Below are positions 1 through 6,795 of a stretch of DNA of 17,616 bases, in pieces (position 1 is the first letter of the stretch; every line of letters begins with the position of its first letter). A program made the position numbers and the translations under genes. Source of the DNA: Dehalococcoidia bacterium (lineage in GTDB: Bacteria; Chloroflexota; Dehalococcoidia; GIF9; AB-539-J10); the NCBI GenBank assembly GCA_023229725.1, contig JALNYR010000044.1:1-17616 (forward strand), given 5' to 3'. Under the pieces are notes generated by a model that did no database searches, was not told where the DNA came from, and worked only from the letters and a program-made list of their open reading frames with translations.

Positions 1-104
1 ATATCCTCCATTGCCGCGACGGCGGCATCCTCCCAGAACCCCTCGTAGTCCTCCTCAGCCCGCTTCATGAAGCCCCGTACCTGCGGCGGTATCATCTGCG
101 TCAT
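1..104 (-). CDS. N-terminal fragment of an unidentified protein
   Basis: Only the first ~34 codons are present; the gene continues past the left edge. The reading frame begins MTQMIPPQVRGFM and continues with an acidic, aromatic stretch (EEDYEGFWEDAA). The 'FW' pattern loosely recalls the N-terminus of acyl-CoA/acetyl-CoA synthetases, which would suit the CoA-acid genes next door, but this is too short to assign. An AAGGAG box (about 116-121) precedes it. An in-frame ATG at 113 lies only 2 bases from that box and ATG 104 lies 11 bases away, so the start is uncertain between the two. A good leftward promoter lies at 177-205. Confidence 0.5.
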   Translation of the reverse strand, partial: MTQMIPPQVRGFMKRAEEDYEGFWEDAAVAAMED

Positions 105-176
105 TGTTCGCATTTCTCCTTTCTCTTTGCGAGAGCACAGCTACAGACTCATAACGATGGTGGGGGGGCCTTGGCG

Positions 177-205
177 ATTGTAACAATGAGTTCTTGGATT
201 ATCAA
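177..205 (-). promoter_or_regulatory. Sigma-70-type promoter for the leftmost gene
   Basis: On the minus strand, TTGATA (200-205), a 17-base spacer and TACAAT (177-182) each match the consensus at five of six positions. The leader to the start codon would be about 60 bases. A perfect odd dyad, ATTGT-A-ACAAT (177-187), covers the -10 box and could be an operator. Confidence 0.55.
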
Positions 206-402
206 CGCGCTCGGGCGAAGGCAGGGCAGACAACGCAGACACAGCAGGCGACGGGGCGACGGACGACCGCGACGGCGCAGCAGGCGCCCATCGGACCATC
301 ATCGCGTGGGCCGACGTCGCAGGCAACCACCTCAGCCCACGCCGGTCAGCAGGAGGGCTCGGACTCATGCGTAGTACAGGACACGGGGTCGTCTTTGCGC
401 GA

Positions 403-432
403 TTGACAGTGATTCGCACATCTGTGTACCCT
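403..432 (+). promoter_or_regulatory. Possible promoter for the lyase/CoA-transferase operon
   Basis: A perfect TTGACA (403-408) is followed after 18 bases by TACCCT (427-432), which keeps the three most conserved -10 positions (T, A, final T). It would give a leader of about 320 bases before the lyase start at 758. The weak -10 and long leader make this tentative. Confidence 0.4.
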
Positions 433-704
433 CAACGCGTCATACGTTCCGGCCAGACGCGACTTCCATCGTCGCAGGTCGGAATCCGGAGCTCGGATGG
501 GACTGCACTTGGGTCATCCTGCAGGCCCCTGCCGAACGGGCGGGTCAGTCGCGTGAGCTGCGCAGAACGGCACCTCGAGGATGGACCACCCATCCGGAAA
601 CGGAGCGCCGCGCGGTCCCGAAGCGGACCGGGGATGCCCGGCTTGAGGCGCGCGTACTGCCCGACGTCGACACACAAGGGACAGAAGCAAGGCTACACAT
701 GAGG

Positions 705-724
705 GAGCGCCTCGCCCGGCGCTC
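705..724 (+). promoter_or_regulatory. Leader hairpin just upstream of the lyase ribosome site
   Basis: A perfect 7-bp stem GAGCGCC/GGCGCTC closes a 6-base loop. It ends about 22 bases before the AAGGAG box (749-754). No T-run follows, so it is not a classical terminator. It could affect translation or mRNA stability, which is inference. Confidence 0.4.
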
Positions 725-757
725 TGAATCCGACGGGTGCAACCAGGGAAGGAGCGA

Positions 758-1663
758 ATGACGAAACCTGAGCAGGTCACCATACTGGAGGTCGGCCCCC
801 GGGACGGGTTCCAGAATGTCCGTGTGCAAATCCCCACCGAGGACAAGATCGGGGTAGTGAACGCACTGGTGGAGGCGGGGCTCACACGCATCGAGACCAG
901 CTCTTTTGTCCACCCCAGGTGGATTCCGCAGCTCAAGGACGCCGAGGAGGTGTTCGCGAGGATCCGCAAGCCCGCAGGTGTGGTCTTCAGCGCCCTCATC
1001 CCGAACGAACGCGGTCTCGACAGGGCCATCGCCGCAGGCGTGACGCAGGTGTGCTATGTCATTGCCGCCAGCGAGACATTCAGCAAGATGGTGTTCAACA
1101 AGGGAGTGGATGAGGCGCTCGCGCTCGTCCCAGCTCTAGGCAGGACGGCTGCAGGAGCGGGAGTCAGCTTCCGCGTCTCAATCGCCTGCGCCTTCGGTTG
1201 CTCGGTGGAAGGGCCCATACCCTTTGACAGAGTGCTCTCCATCGGCCGTCGGCTTCGAGAGGCCGGCGCATGTCAGATAACGCTTGCAGACAGCATGGGA
1301 ATCAGCGGACCGGCGCACGTCGCCGACACCGTCGGCCGTTTCATGCGCGACATGGGAGACTACCCCGTGTCCGTGCACTTCCACGACAGGCTGGGCATCG
1401 GGATGGTGAATTCGTATGCCGCCGTCAATGCCGGCGTACGCATCATCGAGTCGTCCATCGCAGGGTTGGGGGGCGACCCGCTGACGCCCGGCGCCGTGGG
1501 AAACGTGGCCACGGAGGAGCTCGCGTACCTGCTGCAGACGATGGGATTCAAGACCGGCATCGACGTGGAGAAGGTGAGAGCCGCGGCAGAGGCATTGCGC
1601 CTCAGGCTGGCCGCACTCGAGAGAGACAATCCGCCGGATGCCTCCAGCGGTGCGATGCGCTGA
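758..1663 (+). CDS. HMG-CoA lyase-like DRE-TIM metallolyase
   Basis: Predicted 301-aa TIM-barrel lyase of the hydroxymethylglutaryl-CoA lyase family, which splits 3-hydroxy-3-methylacyl-CoA esters into acetyl-CoA (or similar) plus a keto acid. Residues align without gaps to human HMG-CoA lyase: R15-D16 (human R41-D42), E46 (E72), the H207-F-H209 metal ligands (H233/H235) and N249 (N275). The family blocks SSFVHPRWIPQ and GNVATEE are present. The catalytic-loop cysteine (human C266) is aspartate here (D240, in GLGGDP), so true HMG-CoA lyase activity is doubtful. ATG 758 is chosen because AAGGAG (749-754) precedes it; the GTG at 737 has no such site. The CoA-transferase follows after 32 bases, implying an operon in which the transferase activates a hydroxy acid and this enzyme cleaves it. 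Confidence 0.88.
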   Translation: MTKPEQVTILEVGPRDGFQNVRVQIPTEDKIGVVNALVEAGLTRIETSSFVHPRWIPQLKDAEEVFARIRKPAGVVFSALIPNERGLDRAIAAGVTQVCYVIAASETFSKMVFNKGVDEALALVPALGRTAAGAGVSFRVSIACAFGCSVEGPIPFDRVLSIGRRLREAGACQITLADSMGISGPAHVADTVGRFMRDMGDYPVSVHFHDRLGIGMVNSYAAVNAGVRIIESSIAGLGGDPLTPGAVGNVATEELAYLLQTMGFKTGIDVEKVRAAAEALRLRLAALERDNPPDASSGAMR

Positions 1664-1695
1664 CCGGTCGACCGACCTTTCAAGGAGTTGCACCC

Positions 1696-2901
1696 ATGGG
1701 AGCACTATCCGGCCTCAGAATCGTCGACCTTACCGCGATGCTGTCCGGACCGTACGGCGCGATGCTGCTTGCCGACCTGGGCGCAGAGGTCATCAAGATT
1801 GAGCGACCCGGCGCGGGAGACCAGGCCCGGACAATGCAGCTCAACAAGCCCCAGTACTGCCATCAGGGCATGAGCTCGTACTTCCTCACCGCCGGACGCA
1901 ACAAGAAGAGTGTCGCACTCGACCTTCAGGAGGAGGAGGGGCGCCAGGTGTTCTATGACCTCGTGAGAGTGTCCGATGTGGTCTTCGACAACTTCAGGCC
2001 CGGTGTCCTCGAGAGGCTGGGAGCCGACTACGAAACGCTGAAGACCGTCAACCCGACCATCGTCTCGTGCTCAATCTCGGGTTTCGGCCTCACCGGGCCC
2101 GGCAAGGACCGGCCGGCTTTTGACGGCATCGTCCAGGCCTACGGCGGGGGCATGAGCATCACGGGAGAACCCGGACGCGAACCCATGAGGGCCGGAATCC
2201 CCATCGGGGACCTCGGAGCCGGCCTGTTCGCCGCCATCGGCATCCTGGCTGCGGCATATGCGAGAGTCACAACGGGCATCGGTCAGAAGATCGACATATC
2301 GATGCTCGACTGCCAGGTGTCGCTCTGGAACTACATGATCACGATGCATACGATGTCCGGCGAGGTGCCGGGGCAACTGGGCAACCAGCACTTCGTCCAC
2401 GTGCCATACGGTGCGTTCAAGACGAAGGACCTGTATCTCTTCCTGGCAGTGATTCCCGATCCCCATTGGAGACTCTTCGTGGATGCCATGAGAATCGAGG
2501 CCCTCAGGGACCCCAGGTATCTGGAGCGCTCGGAGCGGCAGAAAGACCGCGAGAAGATCAATGCGCTCGTACAAGAGGCCTTCCTGACAAAGGGAGTCGA
2601 TGAGTGGCTCGGGCTGCTATCCGCTGCCGGTATCCCGTGCGCGCCGGTCAACACGGTCGACCGAACCGTTCGTGATCCTCAGGTGCTGGCGCGCGACATG
2701 ATGGTCGACGTGACTCTCTCGGATGGTCGCGTGCTGCGAGAGCCAGGGAATCCGATCAAGCTTTCCGCGTCACCTGACGAGTTCCGCGCCCCCGCTCCTC
2801 TGGGGCACGACACCCGGCAGGTCCTGGCAGACCTTCTGCACTACCCCGAGGACAAGATTGACGCGTTGATGAGAGGAGTGCAGGAGGCAGGAGACAGCTA
2901 G
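1696..2901 (+). CDS. CaiB/BaiF (family III) CoA-transferase
   Basis: Predicted 401-aa cytosolic enzyme that moves CoA between carboxylic acids through an aspartyl-CoA thioester. The family N-terminus is clear (LSGLRIVDLT, SGPYGAMLLADLGAEVIKIE). Further blocks are DNFRPGVLERLG (about 98-109), SISGFGLTGP (126-135) and IPIGDLGAG (169-176), where D172 is the expected catalytic aspartate (Asp169 in formyl-CoA transferase). Its length is normal for the family. The start at 1696 follows AAGGAG (1682-1687) by 8 bases; the frame stays open far upstream, but that part overlaps the lyase and is not coding. Family members use many acids (formate/oxalate, carnitine, citramalate, HMG/glutarate), so the substrate is unknown. 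The paired lyase suggests a branched 3-hydroxy dicarboxylate. Confidence 0.92.
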   Translation: MGALSGLRIVDLTAMLSGPYGAMLLADLGAEVIKIERPGAGDQARTMQLNKPQYCHQGMSSYFLTAGRNKKSVALDLQEEEGRQVFYDLVRVSDVVFDNFRPGVLERLGADYETLKTVNPTIVSCSISGFGLTGPGKDRPAFDGIVQAYGGGMSITGEPGREPMRAGIPIGDLGAGLFAAIGILAAAYARVTTGIGQKIDISMLDCQVSLWNYMITMHTMSGEVPGQLGNQHFVHVPYGAFKTKDLYLFLAVIPDPHWRLFVDAMRIEALRDPRYLERSERQKDREKINALVQEAFLTKGVDEWLGLLSAAGIPCAPVNTVDRTVRDPQVLARDMMVDVTLSDGRVLREPGNPIKLSASPDEFRAPAPLGHDTRQVLADLLHYPEDKIDALMRGVQEAGDS

Positions 2902-2984
2902 CAGCCGGTTCTCACGGGGTTGGCGATACTCGCATCTGCAGCGCTTGGCGGCGATGCGCGAGGCGATGTGTCGCGACTCAATTG

Positions 2985-4220
2985 TTATGCACCGCGGCTG
3001 CTGCCGTGAGCCGTCATGCTCGAGCCGATGCCGAGCCTGATAGACAGGGCAGCCACCACCAGGATGACGACGCCAAGAGGGATGAAGGTAATCGAGTAGC
3101 TCCCCCACCGGTCAAAGAGATACCCTGCCAGCAACGGGCCGGCGGCTCCAGCAGTCTGAGCGATAGCCAGCATGACCCCGGTGGACCCGCCGACGTTGCG
3201 CATCCCGAAGATGTGCCCCAGGACGCCCAGGACGGACACTGACCGGACACCCTGGCAGAACCCATACAGCCCCGCGACCGCATAGAGCATCGATTCCTGC
3301 CGCACGAACGGAAGCGACAGTATCGCTGCCGCCATCCCAAACTGCGCAATCACCAGCGTCTTGCCCCAGCCCAGCCTGGTGGAGAGGACCCCGGAGGAGA
3401 GTCTGCCGGGTACCGACATCCCGCCCATGAACCCCAGGGCCCCCGCAGCCGCTATCTGCGATATGCCGATGTCAACTGCATACGGCACAAGATGAACAGT
3501 GACAACCTGAAATGAGAAGGTTGTGACGACCATTATCAGCACCAGCTGGAGAAACTCGCGGGAGCGCAGCAACCGTACCCGCGACATGGGGGCGACTTCC
3601 GAAGGCAATCCCGTCGCGCTGGAGTCAGCGCGAGCCGACGTGAGATTGGACGGCTTCATCGCCAGCGCGGCGAGGCCAACGACAACGAGGAATGCCATTC
3701 CCGCGACAAGGAAACAGGCCCGCCACCCGAGGACAGGAATGAGCCTGCTCAACACGGGTGCGTACACGATGGCGCCCATGCCAAGGCCCGCCATGGTTAC
3801 CCCGAGTGCAATGCCTCCCCCCGAACGATTCTCGAACCACCGTGCGACAGTGGCTGTGGAGACCGGAGTCACCCCTCCGACGCCCAGCCCCGTTGCGAAC
3901 AGCAGCACCTGCAACTGAACGAGCGTCTCAATCCGACTGCACAGCATCAAGGAGATCCCCGTGACGAGAGTGGCCACGAAGAGCACCGGGCGCGGCGAGT
4001 ACCTGTCGGTGAGCCAGCCATAGGCGATAGACGACAGGCCGAGACCGATAGCCAGCGACGTGAAGCCCGAGGCCGTCAGCGCCCGGGTCCAGCCGAACTC
4101 GTTCTCAAGAGCCTTGAAGAAGACCCCGAACGAGTACTGGACTTCGCCAAGGCCGGACATCGCCGCAAACGCGGCCGCAACCACCACCCAGCCGTAGAAG
4201 GGGAGGCGGGCGTGATTCAT
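2985..4220 (-). CDS. MFS transporter, monocarboxylate/oxalate-formate-like
   Basis: Predicted 411-aa inner-membrane permease with about 12 hydrophobic segments. It opens MNHARLPFYGWVVV, typical of the MFS branch containing monocarboxylate transporters and oxalate:formate antiporters. Diagnostic stretches are YGWLTDRYSPRPVLF (the loop 2-3 motif), GVGGVTPVSTATVARWF and the mid-protein break near residues 190-215. ATG 4220 is preferred because GAGGAG lies 10 bases upstream; the in-frame ATG at 4241 has no ribosome site. It is convergent with the CoA-transferase (83 bases apart) and probably moves a carboxylate used by that pathway. The substrate and direction are inferred only from location and subfamily. 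Confidence 0.88.
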   Translation of the reverse strand: MNHARLPFYGWVVVAAAFAAMSGLGEVQYSFGVFFKALENEFGWTRALTASGFTSLAIGLGLSSIAYGWLTDRYSPRPVLFVATLVTGISLMLCSRIETLVQLQVLLFATGLGVGGVTPVSTATVARWFENRSGGGIALGVTMAGLGMGAIVYAPVLSRLIPVLGWRACFLVAGMAFLVVVGLAALAMKPSNLTSARADSSATGLPSEVAPMSRVRLLRSREFLQLVLIMVVTTFSFQVVTVHLVPYAVDIGISQIAAAGALGFMGGMSVPGRLSSGVLSTRLGWGKTLVIAQFGMAAAILSLPFVRQESMLYAVAGLYGFCQGVRSVSVLGVLGHIFGMRNVGGSTGVMLAIAQTAGAAGPLLAGYLFDRWGSYSITFIPLGVVILVVAALSIRLGIGSSMTAHGSSRGA

Positions 4221-4601
4221 CACAGACGCACTCCTCGACATGTGGCATCAGGCAGCGACGAGTGCGGAAGGGGCTCCAACTCAGAACACATACGGCTTGC
4301 TCCCGAGGTCCATGTGACTTCGTCGCCCGGGTGCACAGGCCGAGGGGGCAGTTGAGGGAGAACTCCAGTCTGCACCGACGCGCCCTCCGGCAGGCGCGCG
4401 ACCCGGTCACCCGGAGACCGCGAGCCTTTCGCGCCACGGAGGCCTGCGCCAGCGACGTCCGACACGGTGCAACGCCGAACAGGCCCGGTCACGGAACAAG
4501 TCGTCGCTGCGGCACTCGCACGTTGACGTCGTGGATCAACGGAATCGTTCGAGGGGATACGGTCTCTCATTTCAGGATGGGGACTAGTGCGGCGGAGACG
4601 G

Positions 4602-4631
4602 TTGACACCAATTCACCCACCAGCGTATACT
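4602..4631 (+). promoter_or_regulatory. Near-consensus promoter of the C_GCAxxG gene
   Basis: TTGACA (4602-4607), an 18-base spacer and TATACT (4626-4631) form a strong sigma-70-type promoter. The -10 box lies inside the operator palindrome at 4625-4644. The leader to ATG 4818 is about 180 bases. The TRAP operon promoter (14012-14041) has the same architecture. Confidence 0.75.
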
Positions 4632-4644
4632 GCATCCAGCATAC
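4625..4644. promoter_or_regulatory. Palindromic operator, copy 1
   Basis: GTATACTGCATCCAGCATAC consists of two GTATRCTG half-sites in inverted orientation around a 4-base centre. It matches the site at 13999-14018 at 19 of 20 positions. Both overlap the -10 box of a TTGACA-N18 promoter, so bound protein should repress. The GTATAC-type dyad resembles GntR/FCD regulator sites; that family assignment is inference. Confidence 0.7.
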
Positions 4645-4817
4645 CACAGGGACGCGTGCGGTTTCCACTTCGCGTGGACGCACATATCCTGGTAGTGCTG
4701 CGGTGCTTCGCCCGGAGTGCTCCTTCCATCACGAACCCGGAGCATGATACAGGGACAGCTTCGTTCAGCACCACGTTGTGACGAAGGTCCCAGGATGACG
4801 ACAGGAGGTGGCAGTCC

Positions 4818-5339
4818 ATGGTTCGCAAAGACACCAATCAGGAAAGAATCCAGAGGGCGTCGACGAAAGCGGGCGACTACGAGGTTGAGTCCCGCAACTG
4901 CTGTCAGGGAACACTGCTGGCTCTCAGTGAGGAGTTCGGCCTCGGCGCAGACGCAGAGCTGTTGAAAGCAGCGAGCTTCATGCCCGGCGTGGCCGCCAAC
5001 AAGGAGACCTGCGGAGCGCTGCTCGGCGCAGTGATGGCACTTGGCCTGGCGTACGGACGCGGCCGGCTGAGCGATCCCGAATGGACGAAGCCTGAAGTCA
5101 ATGACGAGTGGCTCACAACCAGACGGAAGGTGCACGACTTCTGCCTGGCGTTCAAGGCTGAGTTCGGCAGCACGATGTGCGGCGTCATCCGCCCGCTCAT
5201 CATGGGCAGGGACTACGACAGCCTCGACCCCGAGGACAGGAAGCAGTTCGCCCTGGACGGCGGCGTGCAGAAATGCCGTCGGCCGCCCGAGGTCGCCGCA
5301 CGGATTGCCGCGGCCCTATTGCTCCAGGACAAGAAGTAG
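4818..5339 (+). CDS. C_GCAxxG_C_C family protein
   Basis: Predicted 173-aa soluble protein of the C_GCAxxG_C_C family, whose spaced cysteines are thought to bind metal or act in redox; its biochemical role is unknown. Visible cysteines are C28-C29 (RNCCQGT), C65 (ETCGALLGAVMALGL, the family glycine/alanine core), C109 (DFCL), C121 (TMCGVIRP) and C153 (QKCRRP). There is no signal peptide or membrane segment. AGGAGGTG lies 8 bases before ATG 4818, a very good ribosome site. It is a single-gene unit with its own strong promoter and terminator. Its promoter shares an operator with the TRAP operon, so it probably belongs to the same regulon, perhaps in redox or metal support of that pathway (inference). 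Confidence 0.82.
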   Translation: MVRKDTNQERIQRASTKAGDYEVESRNCCQGTLLALSEEFGLGADAELLKAASFMPGVAANKETCGALLGAVMALGLAYGRGRLSDPEWTKPEVNDEWLTTRRKVHDFCLAFKAEFGSTMCGVIRPLIMGRDYDSLDPEDRKQFALDGGVQKCRRPPEVAARIAAALLLQDKK

Positions 5340-5457
5340 GTCACGTCTTCCGGCCGGCGTGCCCCGGCACGGCTTCGTGCTTCGGCGCGCGGCCTGCTTC
5401 CGCAGCGGTCGCCGGGGGTTGACTCCTCACCTCTTCCTGGCGATGCGGAGTCCACGG

Positions 5458-5493
5458 AAGGGGCCACGCCCGGCGGGCATGGCCCCTTTTCTT
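5458..5493 (+). terminator. Rho-independent terminator after the C_GCAxxG gene
   Basis: Stem AAGGGGCCA (5458-5466) pairs with TGGCCCCTT (5480-5488), with further GCCC/GGGC pairing inside, followed by TTTTCTT. The T-run is on the plus strand and ends transcription from 4818-5339. The stem also lies 27 bases past the stop of the leftward dehydrogenase 1 and may act weakly in that direction. Confidence 0.85.
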
Positions 5494-5519
5494 CGGTGCG
5501 ACACTCGCAGACCGAGATG

Positions 5520-6614
5520 TTATCCCTTCTCGATCTCCTTGACGATGAGATCGCCCATCTCGGCCGAGCCTACCTGCCTCATCCCCTTCTCCATGATATC
5601 GGCCGTGCGCGCCTTCAAGACCACTCTGGCAACGGCCTTGTCGATTGCATCGGCCTCTTTCTTGAGTTTGTACGTGTACTCCAGCATGTGGGCGGCGCTC
5701 ATGATCGTGGCAATGGGATTTGCGATGCCCTTGCCGGCGATGTCAGGAGCGGAACCGTGCGCGGACTCGTAGTAGCCCCACGGCTTCTCTTCGTCCGTGC
5801 CGAGTCCGTGCAGCTGGGCGGACGAACCCATGCCAAGCGAACCAGCGACGGTGGATGCCTCGTCGCTGATGATGTCGCCGTAGAGGTTCCCCATCACCAG
5901 CACGTCGAAGCGAGTGGGTTCCCGGAGCAGCCATGCCGTGCAGGCATCGGCCAGGACATGCTCGAGTTCGACGTCCGGATACTTCTCGCTCATCTCAATC
6001 GCCATCCTGCGCCACAGTTTGCCCGTCTCGGTGACATTCTGCTTCTCCACCGAGGCCAGCTTCTTGCGGCGCTTCCGGGCCAGCTCAAACCCGACCCGCA
6101 GGATGCGGGCAATCTCGGGTTCGCTGTAGAGCATCGTGTCGACCGCCCAGCGCACGCCCTTGTCGGTCCACTGCTTCTTTGGCTCTCCGAAGTAGGCTCC
6201 TCCGCAGTTCTCGCGAACGACGATGACGTCCATGCCCTTCACCTTTTCGGGCTTGAGGGACGAGCACCCTTCCATGCCGGGGTATACCTTCGCCGGCCGC
6301 AGGTTCGCATACACATCGAAGATCTTCCGGAGGCGCAGCCCGGCCGTGTTCGTATACACCTTCGCTCCCGGGTAGTCCCACTTGGGACCACCGACCGAGC
6401 CGCTGAAGAGCGCATCGGCGCGCCTGCAGGTCTCGATGGCATCATCGGTCAGTGGCGTGCCGTGCTTGTCGATGCTGACGCCGCCCATGTCGAAGTAGTC
6501 CAGCTTGAACTCGTGACCGTACTTCTTCTCAATGGCCTTGAGGACCTTCACGCCCTCTGCGACGATCTCGGGTCCGATTCCGTCACCCGGCCCAACCGCG
6601 ATTGTTCCTTTCAA
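5520..6614 (-). CDS. Isopropylmalate/isocitrate-family dehydrogenase, copy 1 (NAD-type)
   Basis: Predicted 364-aa beta-decarboxylating dehydrogenase that oxidises a (2R)-hydroxy acid and releases CO2. Family landmarks are GPGDGIGPE, GGPKWD (75-80), R96, R106 (NLRP), R134 (VREN), Y141, K191, D223, D247 and D251 (GDIISDE). In the cofactor pocket it has HGSAPDIAG with D291-I292 and A338, the NAD-type pattern of LeuB. VREN instead of LeuB's VREL, together with an altered 85-94 loop (KVYTNTAGLR), makes leucine-pathway function unlikely. It starts with TTG at 6614, placed by AGGGAG 7 bases upstream and by alignment with the paralogues; an upstream ATG (6677) has no support. It is the last gene of the leftward TRAP/racemase operon. 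Confidence 0.9.
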   Translation of the reverse strand: MKGTIAVGPGDGIGPEIVAEGVKVLKAIEKKYGHEFKLDYFDMGGVSIDKHGTPLTDDAIETCRRADALFSGSVGGPKWDYPGAKVYTNTAGLRLRKIFDVYANLRPAKVYPGMEGCSSLKPEKVKGMDVIVVRENCGGAYFGEPKKQWTDKGVRWAVDTMLYSEPEIARILRVGFELARKRRKKLASVEKQNVTETGKLWRRMAIEMSEKYPDVELEHVLADACTAWLLREPTRFDVLVMGNLYGDIISDEASTVAGSLGMGSSAQLHGLGTDEEKPWGYYESAHGSAPDIAGKGIANPIATIMSAAHMLEYTYKLKKEADAIDKAVARVVLKARTADIMEKGMRQVGSAEMGDLIVKEIEKG

Positions 6615-6645
6615 TCCTTTGCTCCCTGGTCGTATTCGAGAGACC
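6615..6645 (-). promoter_or_regulatory. Ribosome site and duplicated leader of copy 1
   Basis: Read leftward, the leader contains GTCTCTCGAATACGAC and then AGGGAG 7 bases before TTG 6614. The same block, with a few changes, precedes copy 2 (7882-7912). The Shine-Dalgarno site supports the unusual TTG start in both genes. Confidence 0.65.
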
Positions 6646-6703
6646 GGAGTGCGCCCTGAGGCCGCACGTCCGTTCAATCCGTGTGCACGCCCCCCTCCAG
6701 CAC

Positions 6704-6741
6704 TGTCGCCAGGTGCGGCTTCAACGCCCCACCTGGCGACA
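6704..6741. repeat. Strong intercistronic hairpin between copies 2 and 1
   Basis: A perfect 12-bp stem, TGTCGCCAGGTG (6704-6715) with CACCTGGCGACA (6730-6741), closes a 14-base loop with 3 more possible pairs. No T-run follows in the leftward transcript. It may stabilise or process the mRNA between dehydrogenase genes rather than end it. Confidence 0.6.
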
Positions 6742-6759
6742 CGGGAATCACATCCACCG

Positions 6760-6785
6760 CCCTTTCCGCCCGCAAGGCGGAAGGG
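6760..6785. repeat. Hairpin just past the copy 2 stop codon
   Basis: TTCCGCC/GGCGGAA forms a 7-bp stem around CGCAA, extended by CCC/GGG past a one-base bulge. It begins about 10 bases beyond the copy 2 stop in the leftward transcript. No T-run is present. Confidence 0.5.
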
Positions 6786-6795
6786 TCACAACGCG

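Larger units (their letters stand above)
105..757. other. Divergent intergenic region with promoters and leader hairpins
   Basis: About 650 bases without a convincing gene; the short open frames here have no recognisable protein character or Shine-Dalgarno site. It holds the leftward promoter at 177-205, a GCGAC-rich stretch near 247-290, and a possible rightward promoter at 403-432. Between 433 and 757 lies a GC-rich leader with inverted repeats GGATGG/CCATCC (579-595), GGTCC/GGACC (614-629) and GAGCGCC/GGCGCTC (705-724). None is followed by a T-run. I could not match the leader to a known riboswitch or T-box. Confidence 0.6.
4221..4817. other. Intergenic region between MFS and C_GCAxxG genes
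   Basis: About 600 bases without a convincing gene. The left part (4221-4600) shows no feature I can support, and I found no clear promoter for the leftward MFS gene. The right part carries the promoter/operator at 4602-4644. Its leader contains a hairpin at 4656-4683 (GTGCG-TCCAC / GTGGA-CGCAC with a 3-base bulge) and ends in the AGGAGGTG ribosome site at 4802-4809. Confidence 0.55.

Noticed and set aside
171..406. Two small rightward open frames in the left intergenic region
   Set aside because: They are rich in R, Q, T and P with no ribosome site, and arise from the GCGAC-rich stretch. They look like chance frames.
433..757. T-box or other known riboswitch in the lyase leader
   Set aside because: I looked for a T-box sequence and a terminator with a T-run and found neither.
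1270..1695. N-terminal extension of the CoA-transferase frame
   Set aside because: It overlaps the lyase gene and is arginine-rich nonsense; the family N-terminus begins exactly at ATG 1696 behind a ribosome site.
4262..4747. 161-codon rightward open frame between the MFS and C_GCAxxG genes
   Set aside because: Composition is arginine/serine-rich with no motif or ribosome site, and it runs through the promoter and operator at 4602-4644.
5520..6614. Copy 1 as leucine-pathway leuB
   Set aside because: The side-group loop lacks the E87/L90 pattern, VREN replaces VREL, and no leuA, leuC or leuD is nearby; its operon partners are a TRAP system and a racemase.
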